The translations under genes were made by a program, and so were the position numbers. A DNA stretch of 6,033 nucleotides from Flavobacteriaceae bacterium (GTDB taxonomy: Bacteria > Bacteroidota > Bacteroidia > Flavobacteriales > Flavobacteriaceae), in the NCBI GenBank assembly GCA_015488935.1, contig WFMU01000272.1, forward strand, positions 1 to 6,033, written 5' to 3'. Positions 1 to 5,372 of the stretch are shown here, one piece after another. Below the pieces are notes generated by a model. The model made no database searches, had not been told where the DNA came from, and saw only the letters and a program-made list of their open reading frames with translations. How positions within the stretch are numbered: the first letter of the stretch is position 1; each line of letters begins with the position of its first letter.

Positions 1-24
1 CTCGGAGATGTGTATAAGAGACAG
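1..24 (+). other. Nextera transposase adapter remnant (library artefact)
   Basis: Bases 6-24 are exactly the 19-bp Tn5 mosaic end used in Nextera libraries (AGATGTGTATAAGAGACAG). The five bases before it, CTCGG, match the next bases of the Nextera read-2 adapter. This is untrimmed synthetic sequence at a contig end, not a genomic transposon. Genomic sequence therefore begins at about base 25, and anything upstream of the first gene is missing. Confidence 0.97.
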
Positions 25-29
25 AATTG

Positions 30-37
30 TAACTTTG
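30..37 (+). promoter_or_regulatory. Bacteroidota -7 box (TAACTTTG) for the HHE-PAS gene
   Basis: TAACTTTG fits the Bacteroidota sigma-ABfr -7 consensus TAnnTTTG exactly. It lies 32 bases before the ATG at 70, which would give a short A-rich leader of about 25 bases. The matching -33 element would fall where the adapter now sits, so it cannot be examined. The box is followed at once by AGTCTAAA, the same 8-mer found as the last unit of the repeat in front of hisS. Confidence 0.5.
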
Positions 38-69
38 TAGTCTAAAAAAAATATAGAAAATAAAGTAAA

Positions 70-1050
70 ATGAATACCTATTTATCCGAAGTAGAAAAGT
101 TAGCAGAAGGACATCCAGTAAAGGTGTATTACGAAGAAGGAGCATTAATACAACAGCTATTGGAAGAATTAGAAACAGTAAATTTAGAAAAAGAATTTCA
201 GAAATATTATAATATATTCAACCAATTAATAACCATAGAAAAGCGATTTGCAAGAAAGGAAAATCAATTGTTCCCATATTTAGAAAAACATGGATGGGAA
301 GGTCCAAGTCAAGGAATGTGGTCTTTTCACGATAATTTAAGAGATCAAATACGCTTGTTAAATAAATATAATGAAGAAAAAGAAATAACAAAAATAGAAA
401 AGAATCTACCATACCTAATAGAAGGAATAAGACGATTAATGCATATTGAAGATATGCGATTATTTCCAAACGCAATGCAACTACTTAGCGAAGAAGATTG
501 GAAAGAATTTTACGAAGGAGATGAAGAAATAGGTTGGATGTTGGCAGAAAAACCAAAGCCATATCCAGCAAAAGAAGAGGAAGAATATATTCATCCAAGT
601 AAAGATACCAAAAAAAGAAAACTATCTTTTTCATTAGAAGATACCAATCATTATGATGAAGGATATATGACTCCAGAACAAGTAAACTTATTACTAAAAT
701 TTTTACCTGTTGATATCACTTATGTAGATGAAAATGATAGAGTAATTTTTTATAATAGAGGAGATAAAAGAGTATTTCCAAGAAGCAAAGGAATTATAGG
801 AAGAGAAGTAAAATTTTGTCATCCACCAAAAAGTGTACATTTAGTACTTCGAATCGTAGAAGAATTTAAAGCAGGAACCAAAGATGTTGCTGAGTTTTGG
901 ATAAATTTTAAAGGCAGAATGATACACATTCGCTATTTTGCCATACGAGATAAAGACAAAAAATATAAAGGTGTAATCGAAATGTCGCAAGACGTAACAG
1001 AAATACAAAAATTAAAAGGTCAAAAACGATTATTGGACGATTGGGATTAG
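70..1050 (+). CDS. Hemerythrin HHE-domain and PAS-domain protein (DUF438-like family)
   Basis: This 326-residue soluble protein has two recognisable parts. Residues 10-160 resemble the hemerythrin-like HHE domain of DUF438-type proteins: GHP with His15, KENQLFPYLEKHG at 63-75, MWSFHD with His87, and HIEDMRLFP at 125-133. After a charged linker, residues 200-326 form a PAS domain with the family signature CHPPKSVH (250-257), FWINFKGR (277-283 region), a QDVTEIQKLKG stretch and the typical RLLDDW ending. The start is supported by an in-frame TAA at 61-63 and an A-rich leader. Longer relatives carry an N-terminal DUF438 domain, which is absent here. The usual role is inferred to be sensing of oxygen, NO or redox state through a di-iron and/or heme site. 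The gene lies upstream of NorE/NorF-like genes, which fits NO or low-oxygen physiology. Neither LFP motif has the usual His eight residues before it (Arg59 and Leu123 instead), so the metal site may be atypical. There is no output domain such as a kinase. Confidence 0.85.
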   Translation: MNTYLSEVEKLAEGHPVKVYYEEGALIQQLLEELETVNLEKEFQKYYNIFNQLITIEKRFARKENQLFPYLEKHGWEGPSQGMWSFHDNLRDQIRLLNKYNEEKEITKIEKNLPYLIEGIRRLMHIEDMRLFPNAMQLLSEEDWKEFYEGDEEIGWMLAEKPKPYPAKEEEEYIHPSKDTKKRKLSFSLEDTNHYDEGYMTPEQVNLLLKFLPVDITYVDENDRVIFYNRGDKRVFPRSKGIIGREVKFCHPPKSVHLVLRIVEEFKAGTKDVAEFWINFKGRMIHIRYFAIRDKDKKYKGVIEMSQDVTEIQKLKGQKRLLDDWD

Positions 1051-1160
1051 TAAGTGAAAAAGGAGAATAGAAAAGAGAGGATAGAGAAGAGAGTATATAA
1101 CAAGAAGCAGCATAATCTTGGCTCTAGAGACTTAGAGATTACAAGAGAAATAAATAAAAA

Positions 1161-1736
1161 ATGGAAGCAGCAAAAATAAACTACAAAAGTATTTATTATC
1201 CACCAGGAGGAATTTTGTTATGGATATTAATTTTGTTAGAACTGATAACTTTTGGCGTAGCATTAATAGTACTTGCAATAAGCAGCAAAGAAAACCCAGA
1301 AGCATTTTTGCAATCTAGTGCACATTTAAATGCCACTTATGGCGCAATAAACACCATTTTTTTATTAACGAGTGGATTTTTTATGGCGAGTTCCGTACAC
1401 CAATTCAAGCAGCAAAATTTGAAAAAAGCATCATTTTATGTAAATTTAACGATGCTTGGAGGAGTATTATTTCTAACCTTAAAAACTATAGAATACTCCG
1501 AAAAAATAATAGATGGATTAACCTTAGGATACGATACCTTTTTTAATTTTTATTGGTTATTAACAGGATTTCATGTAATACATGTACTAGTAGGATTAGT
1601 AATCTTATTATTTATGCAGAGAAGTTTAAAGAAAAAAACTGCGGTAACAGAAGATGTAGAAGCAAGTGCTGCATTTTGGCACATGTGCGATTTAATCTGG
1701 CTATTATTATTTCCAGTTTTATATTTAGTATTTTAG
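1161..1736 (+). CDS. NorE-like heme-copper oxidase subunit III family membrane protein
   Basis: The 191-residue protein has five predicted membrane helices, at about 16-40, 58-78, 92-110, 128-152 and 172-191. Cytochrome c oxidase subunit III usually has seven, whereas the NorE branch has five. Family marks are KTIEYSEKI around Glu111, the FHVIHVLVG helix with His138 and His141, and the terminal FWHMCDLIWLLLFPVLY with His174 and Asp177. NorE proteins are accessory to nitric oxide reductase in denitrifiers; they have no catalytic metal site and sit in the inner membrane. The ATG follows an A-rich leader, and the next gene starts two bases after the stop, indicating co-translation with the NorF-like partner. 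No canonical promoter is visible in the 110 bases upstream, so it may be transcribed with the HHE-PAS gene. Alternatively it could serve a terminal oxidase; the catalytic subunit is not in the window. Confidence 0.8.
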   Translation: MEAAKINYKSIYYPPGGILLWILILLELITFGVALIVLAISSKENPEAFLQSSAHLNATYGAINTIFLLTSGFFMASSVHQFKQQNLKKASFYVNLTMLGGVLFLTLKTIEYSEKIIDGLTLGYDTFFNFYWLLTGFHVIHVLVGLVILLFMQRSLKKKTAVTEDVEASAAFWHMCDLIWLLLFPVLYLVF

Positions 1737-1738
1737 TT

Positions 1739-1981
1739 ATGCGGAAAAACGATATAATAACACTCGGATTATTGATTGTATTAACAACAATCACAGCACT
1801 ATTTGCAACAGTATGGCATAGCGTAAAATATGTAGCAATGATAATATTAGTATTATCCGAAATAAAATTTATGTTAGTCGCATTTCAATTTATGGAGCTA
1901 AAAAAAGCACACGTATTTTGGAAAATACTAGTAGTAACCTACCTAATTATATTTTTGATACTGATGCTAGTTATGATTTAA
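1739..1981 (+). CDS. NorF-like / cytochrome c oxidase subunit IV family small membrane protein
   Basis: This 80-residue, very hydrophobic protein has helices at about 6-25, 31-52 and 61-80. The central SEIKFMLVAFQFMELKKA segment (40-57), with a Lys inside the helix followed by FMEL, is the hallmark of the NorF/COX4 prokaryotic family. In denitrifiers NorF is encoded next to NorE and is thought to help activate or assemble nitric oxide reductase in the inner membrane. The reading frame is open back to base 1553, but that extension would overlap the norE-like gene over its two final helices. The ATG at 1739, two bases after the upstream stop, gives the normal family length, so I chose it. The pairing and spacing with the subunit III homologue are stronger evidence than sequence alone. 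It could instead be a CyoD-like subunit of an oxidase. Confidence 0.75.
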   Translation: MRKNDIITLGLLIVLTTITALFATVWHSVKYVAMIILVLSEIKFMLVAFQFMELKKAHVFWKILVVTYLIIFLILMLVMI

Positions 1982-2000
1982 AAACAAAGTAAAATTTTTT

Positions 2001-2033
2001 TAGTAAAGTTGTTTTACCAAAACATCTTTACTA
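2001..2033 (+). terminator. Strong AT-rich stem-loop after the NorF-like gene, possible terminator
   Basis: TAGTAAAG (2001-2008) pairs perfectly with CTTTACTA (2026-2033). After one T-T mismatch, TGTTTT (2010-2015) pairs with AAAACA (2019-2024) around an ACC loop. This gives 14 base pairs, with one mismatch, starting 20 bases after the stop. There is no clean T-run directly after the stem on the plus strand, so this may be an mRNA-stabilising end rather than a classical rho-independent terminator. Confidence 0.5.
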
Positions 2034-2147
2034 TCACTCTTTGAAAAAACATCTTTATTGCCATTCATTGACAAGGTATCTTTTACCATGAATTTTCAGT
2101 AAAACAATCAATACAGAAAAAAAAAGAACCATATTAATTTTTTACAT

Positions 2148-2155
2148 TATCTTCG
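2148..2155 (+). promoter_or_regulatory. Possible -7 box (TATCTTCG) for the four-helix protein gene
   Basis: TATCTTCG matches the Bacteroidota -7 consensus TAnnTTTG except for one T-to-C change. It lies 19 bases before the ATG at 2174. No convincing -33 TTG is seen about 20 bases upstream. The stem-loop before it suggests that transcription restarts here, which makes a promoter in this gap plausible. Confidence 0.35.
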
Positions 2156-2173
2156 CTCAATAAAAAGCATATT

Positions 2174-2644
2174 ATGGAAAATACAAATAGACCAGTAGGA
2201 AATTTTAAAGTCATACAAATAATTTACGCATCGTTGATGTTGGGAGTAATAGCATTCCTATTATTTACCATAACAACAATAAAAGAACATACATTTAATT
2301 ATGCCGATGGTACCATGTTTATGTATTTAGTACCATTAATTTTTATAGTTGGAATAGTATTAAGTACCCTTTTATACAAAAAGACAATGGCAAGTATTGT
2401 AAAAGGAGAAAGTATATTTAAAAAAATAACCAAATATCAAATAGCAAACATCATGCGAGGAGCACCATTAGAAGCGGCAGGATTAGTATCTGTAGTTGCT
2501 ATATTGATGACCTCCAATTATTATTATTTACTATTTGTAGGATTGGCAATAATAGCAATGCTAATTCATTTTCCATCCAAATATAGATTTGAAAATGCTG
2601 TAGAATTAAGTTTTGAAGAAAAAAAAGACTTAGAGAATATGTAA
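2174..2644 (+). CDS. Unrecognised four-helix inner-membrane protein
   Basis: I cannot name a function for this 156-residue protein. Four hydrophobic stretches are visible, at about 12-33, 48-69, 97-113 and 116-134. The loop between helices 2 and 3 (70-94) is Lys-rich. Before and inside helix 3 lies IMRGAPLEAAGLVSVVAILMT, with Arg95 and Glu100 close to or inside the membrane. The tail (135-156) is charged and ends with the LSFEEKKDLENM segment. This layout, including an R-x4-E helix followed by a short acidic tail, resembles a widespread group of uncharacterised Bacteroidota membrane proteins. There is no signal peptide lipobox or enzyme motif. The ATG follows an A/T-rich leader. It lies 192 bases after the NorF-like gene and 53 bases before the GH26 lipoprotein gene, with no clear terminator between it and the latter. 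Whether it belongs to the Nor-like group is unknown. Confidence 0.75.
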   Translation: MENTNRPVGNFKVIQIIYASLMLGVIAFLLFTITTIKEHTFNYADGTMFMYLVPLIFIVGIVLSTLLYKKTMASIVKGESIFKKITKYQIANIMRGAPLEAAGLVSVVAILMTSNYYYLLFVGLAIIAMLIHFPSKYRFENAVELSFEEKKDLENM

Positions 2645-2697
2645 AAAATAATAAACAAAGCAAAATAGAGTTATAGTAAAACAAAATATAGGAAAAC

Positions 2698-3753
2698 ATG
2701 AAAAAAGTACAAATATTATTTCTATTATTAATAGTGATTTCCTGTAAATCGTTAGATGAAAAAGCAGAAAGCACACAAGAAAACATAAAAGCAAAATGGA
2801 TAAATGATGCTTTTGATGCCATTGAAAGTGGTAATTATCCAAATATTAAATCCATTTCTTGGTGGCATGAAAATTGGGAAGGAACAAAATTACGTTTGGA
2901 TTCATCTCCAGAAGCAACAGAAGCTTATAAAAACAGAATAGATAACGAAATTTACGATTCGGAATTAGTTTTTGAAAACAACAAATTAATTCCTAGAGTA
3001 GATGGTATTTACCAAGGTGCTTTTCCTGATTTTGGCGGGCAAGAAAATTTTGTTTCCGATGAAAAGATTATTGCCTTTGAAGATTTAGTTGGAAAAGATA
3101 TTGCCTATGCCTATTTCTCTAATAATTGGATTGGTGGTGTGTTTTTTCCAACAGATGATTTTGAAATAATCCACAACAATGGAAAAACACCTTTTGTACG
3201 CTTAATGGCACGAAGTGATTTTAGCGAAAATGAAGCCGATGAAACCTATACCATGCAAAAAATAATAGATGGTAATTTTGATGCCGAATTAAATACTTGG
3301 TTTGTAAAAGCCGCAAATTTAGGATATCCTATTTTGGCAGAATTTGGTACAGAAATGAATGGAGAATGGTTTCCGTGGAACGGGAAATATGCAGGAGCAG
3401 GAGTAACAACCGAATATGGAGACCCAAATTATCCAGATGGTCCAGAGCGATTTAGAGATGCATATAGACATATTATCAACATAGCAAATGCAAATAATGC
3501 CAATAATATAACATGGTTTTTTCATGTAGATGTACACAGTATTCCACAAGTTGATTGGAACGATATAAGCAATTATTATCCAGGTGATGATTACATAGAT
3601 TGGCTTGGTTTTTCGGCCTATGGACCCTATACTAAAGATGATGAAATGGAATATTTCTCCGACTTAGTCAATCAAGTTTATCCAAAACTAACCGAATTAT
3701 CACCAAATAAACCAATTGCAGTTTTAGAATTTGGCGTAACAGACTTTGATTAA
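2698..3753 (+). CDS. GH26-type glycoside hydrolase lipoprotein, apparently circularly permuted
   Basis: This 351-residue lipoprotein has signal peptide residues 1-15 with lipobox V-I-S-C and lipidated Cys16. It is therefore membrane-anchored in the periplasm or on the surface; a clear lipoprotein-export motif is not seen. The body matches glycoside hydrolase family 26, whose members hydrolyse beta-mannan or related beta-glycans. The acid/base is expected at Glu219 in FGTEMNGEWFPW, and the nucleophile at Glu344 in PIAVLEFG. The residue before the acid/base is Thr218, where mannanases usually have His. Residues 31-90, with IKSISWWHENW (50-60) and LRLDSSPEA (65-73), match the strand 8/helix 8 end of a normal GH26 module, yet they sit at the N-terminus. 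GAFPDFGGQEN (108-117), the usual module start, follows, and the chain stops seven residues after the nucleophile. The likely substrate is a plant or algal polysaccharide, but no other polysaccharide-utilisation gene (SusC/SusD) is in view. Confidence 0.85.
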   Translation: MKKVQILFLLLIVISCKSLDEKAESTQENIKAKWINDAFDAIESGNYPNIKSISWWHENWEGTKLRLDSSPEATEAYKNRIDNEIYDSELVFENNKLIPRVDGIYQGAFPDFGGQENFVSDEKIIAFEDLVGKDIAYAYFSNNWIGGVFFPTDDFEIIHNNGKTPFVRLMARSDFSENEADETYTMQKIIDGNFDAELNTWFVKAANLGYPILAEFGTEMNGEWFPWNGKYAGAGVTTEYGDPNYPDGPERFRDAYRHIINIANANNANNITWFFHVDVHSIPQVDWNDISNYYPGDDYIDWLGFSAYGPYTKDDEMEYFSDLVNQVYPKLTELSPNKPIAVLEFGVTDFD

Positions 3754-3758
3754 TTTTC

Positions 3759-3814
3759 AAAACTCAAAACTCATAACCCAAAACTCAAAACCCAAAACCC
3801 AAAACCTAAAACTC
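3759..3814 (+). repeat. 7-bp tandem repeat, eight units, consensus AAAACYC
   Basis: Eight 7-bp units follow without a phase break: AAAACTC, AAAACTC, ATAACCC, AAAACTC, AAAACCC, AAAACCC, AAAACCT, AAAACTC. The array begins five bases after the stop of the GH26 gene and decays into CAAAC-rich sequence to about 3836. It does not code in a continued frame of the GH26 gene. On the minus strand it reads as GGGTTTT/GAGTTTT. Such short arrays usually arise by replication slippage. Confidence 0.9.
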
Positions 3815-3860
3815 CAAACAACAAACCCAAACTAAATTAAACTAATCCACTTTTTTTTTA

Positions 3861-3868
3861 GATATTTG
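3861..3868 (+). promoter_or_regulatory. Possible -7 box (GATATTTG) for hisS
   Basis: GATATTTG followed by C fits the Bacteroidota -7 box TAnnTTTG with one mismatch at the first base. It follows a run of nine T and lies 76 bases before the hisS ATG. It would give a leader of about 60 bases that contains the whole 8-bp repeat array. No convincing -33 element was found. Confidence 0.4.
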
Positions 3869-3888
3869 CAACGATATAAAGTATTAAC

Positions 3889-3928
3889 AGTCTAGTAGTC
3901 TTTTAGTCTATTAGTCTATAAGTCTAAA
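3889..3928 (+). repeat. 8-bp tandem repeat, five units, consensus AGTCTATT
   Basis: AGTC recurs at 3889, 3897, 3905, 3913 and 3921, an exact 8-bp period. The units are AGTCTAGT, AGTCTTTT, AGTCTATT, AGTCTATA and AGTCTAAA. The array ends eight bases before the hisS start codon, so it forms most of the mRNA leader. A single AGTCTAAA unit also lies at 39-46 in the leader of the first gene. Confidence 0.9.
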
Positions 3929-3936
3929 AGAAAAAA

Positions 3937-5304
3937 ATGGCACAAAAACCATCCATACCAAAAGGAACAAGAGATTTCTCACCAATAGAAGTTGCTAAAC
4001 GTAACTATATTATAAATACCATTAAAAAATCCTTTGATATTTACGGATTTCAAGCCATAGAGACACCAAGTTTTGAAAAATCAGAAACCTTAATGGGAAA
4101 ATACGGAGAAGAAGGCGACCGTTTGATATTTAAGATATTAGACAACGGAGATTATTTGATTAAAACGCCACAAGAGTTATTAGAAAACAGAGATATAAAA
4201 AAAATAACACCAAAAATTTCTGGAAAAGCACTCCGTTACGACCTAACCGTACCCTTTGCAAGATACGTTGTACAACACCAAAACGATATAATTTTACCAT
4301 TTAAACGCTACCAAATACAAGCCGTTTGGAGAGCAGATAGACCACAAAAAGGACGATACAGAGAGTTTTACCAATGTGATGCTGATGTAGTAGGAAGTAA
4401 ATCACTAATACAAGAAGTAGAATTTATCCAATTATACGACGATGTATTCACCAAATTAGGATTAACCGAAGTCGAAATCAAAGTAAACAACCGTAAAATC
4501 TTATCTGGAATAGCCGAAATTATAGGCGCAAAAGATAAACTCATCGATTTTACCGTTGCATTAGATAAATTAGACAAAATAGGCGCAGAAGGCGTAACCA
4601 AAGAAATGTTGGCAAAAGGAATATCCGAAGCTGCCATCGAAAAAGTACAACCACTATTTAACTTTACAGGTACAAATCAAGAAAAAGTAGCACAATTAAA
4701 AGACATGTTGCAAAGCTCCGAAGAAGGATTAAAAGGAGTAGCAGAATTACAATATATAGTAGATAGTATCGAAGCAATAGGCTTACAATCCGCCGTTTTA
4801 GATATAGACGTAACCCTAGCAAGAGGATTAAATTACTACACAGGAGCAATCTACGAAGTAGTAACCAACAAAGTAAAAATAGGCTCTATAGGAGGAGGCG
4901 GTCGTTATGACGATTTAACCAGTATTTTTGGACTAAAAGATTTAAGTGGAATTGGTATTTCCTTTGGTTTAGATAGAATTTATTTAGTTTTAGAAGAATT
5001 GGATTTATTTAAAGAATTGAAATTACCAAAACCAAGAGTATTATTTCTAAATTATAACGAAGAAAATGTCCCAAATCGCTTAAAAGCATTAACCGAACTT
5101 CGTAAAAACGGAATAGCAGCCGAAATATATCCAGATACAGCAACATCTAACAAACAAAGACAAAAACAATTCAAATACCTACAAAAAAGAGAAATAGAAT
5201 TTGTTATTTTAGATGATGAGGTAGGTGAAGAGTTGAGTTTGAAAAATACTAAAACAGGAGAAATTATAAAAGGAGACATTGATACAATATTAAGCGAGGT
5301 CTAG
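3937..5304 (+). CDS. hisS: Histidyl-tRNA synthetase
   Basis: HisS charges tRNA-His with histidine, using ATP, in the cytoplasm. The 455-residue length is normal for bacterial HisS. All class II landmarks are present: the N-terminal PKGTRDFSP (8-16), and the RYDLTVPFARYV region at 100-111. Motif 2 runs from about 123 to 147 with WRADRPQKGRYREF, including the motif-2 Arg. The HisA signature LARGLNYYTG is at 294-303, the glycine-rich GSIGGGGRYD at 316-325, and motif 3 GIGISFGLDRI at 338-348. The HGTP anticodon-binding domain follows at about 365-455, with RVLFLNYN and the AAEIYPD strand. The ATG follows an A-run directly after the 8-bp repeat leader. It is a single-copy housekeeping gene, so it is useful for placing the organism, and no catalytic residue appears to be missing. 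It seems to be transcribed alone: the flanking genes are unrelated, and a new promoter box follows it. Confidence 0.97.
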   Translation: MAQKPSIPKGTRDFSPIEVAKRNYIINTIKKSFDIYGFQAIETPSFEKSETLMGKYGEEGDRLIFKILDNGDYLIKTPQELLENRDIKKITPKISGKALRYDLTVPFARYVVQHQNDIILPFKRYQIQAVWRADRPQKGRYREFYQCDADVVGSKSLIQEVEFIQLYDDVFTKLGLTEVEIKVNNRKILSGIAEIIGAKDKLIDFTVALDKLDKIGAEGVTKEMLAKGISEAAIEKVQPLFNFTGTNQEKVAQLKDMLQSSEEGLKGVAELQYIVDSIEAIGLQSAVLDIDVTLARGLNYYTGAIYEVVTNKVKIGSIGGGGRYDDLTSIFGLKDLSGIGISFGLDRIYLVLEELDLFKELKLPKPRVLFLNYNEENVPNRLKALTELRKNGIAAEIYPDTATSNKQRQKQFKYLQKREIEFVILDDEVGEELSLKNTKTGEIIKGDIDTILSEV

Positions 5305-5350
5305 ACCTAATATCCAACCAATAAGAGTAAAATAATAGGTGTATTTTTAT

Positions 5351-5358
5351 TACATTTG
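5351..5358 (+). promoter_or_regulatory. Bacteroidota -7 box (TACATTTG) for the VCBS repeat gene
   Basis: TACATTTG fits TAnnTTTG exactly. It lies 15 bases before the first ATG at 5373 and 21 before the second at 5379. Transcription starting about seven bases downstream would leave a very short leader, which slightly favours the second ATG as the real start. A clear -33 TTTG is not seen. Confidence 0.5.
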
Positions 5359-5372
5359 TATCATAAAAACAC

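Noticed and set aside
218..475. Minus-strand open frames of 60-107 codons opposite the main genes (for example 218-475, 2499-2822, 5483-5770).
   Set aside because: They lie antisense to well-supported genes, and their Leu/Ile/Ser/Phe-rich translations are what AT-rich coding DNA gives in reverse. No leader or domain supports them.
1051..1094. GA-rich stretch after the HHE-PAS gene, considered as a small RNA or regulatory element.
   Set aside because: It is low-complexity purine sequence without a convincing stem or promoter. The palindrome CTCTAGAG at 1122-1129 nearby is too short to interpret.
1553..1738. N-terminal extension of the NorF-like frame back to an ATG at 1553.
   Set aside because: It would overlap the two last helices of the NorE-like gene in another frame. 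The extension is Cys/Arg-rich and unlike the family, while the ATG at 1739 gives the normal size and spacing.
2068..2081. TTGACAAGGTATCT as a possible FNR/DNR-type binding site upstream of the four-helix gene.
   Set aside because: Only the left half resembles TTGAT; the right half lacks ATCAA at the required spacing.
3773..3828. G-quadruplex on the minus strand of the 7-bp array.
   Set aside because: Only four GGG runs are present at irregular distances, interrupted by GAG units, so the motif is weak.
3759..3928. CRISPR array from the repeats before hisS.
   Set aside because: The units are 7-8 bp, directly adjacent and without spacers, so they are simple tandem repeats.
5297..5308. Perfect 12-bp palindrome AGGTCTAGACCT across the hisS stop codon, considered as a terminator.
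   Set aside because: It has no loop, and no T-run follows directly. It spans the stop codon and may be chance.
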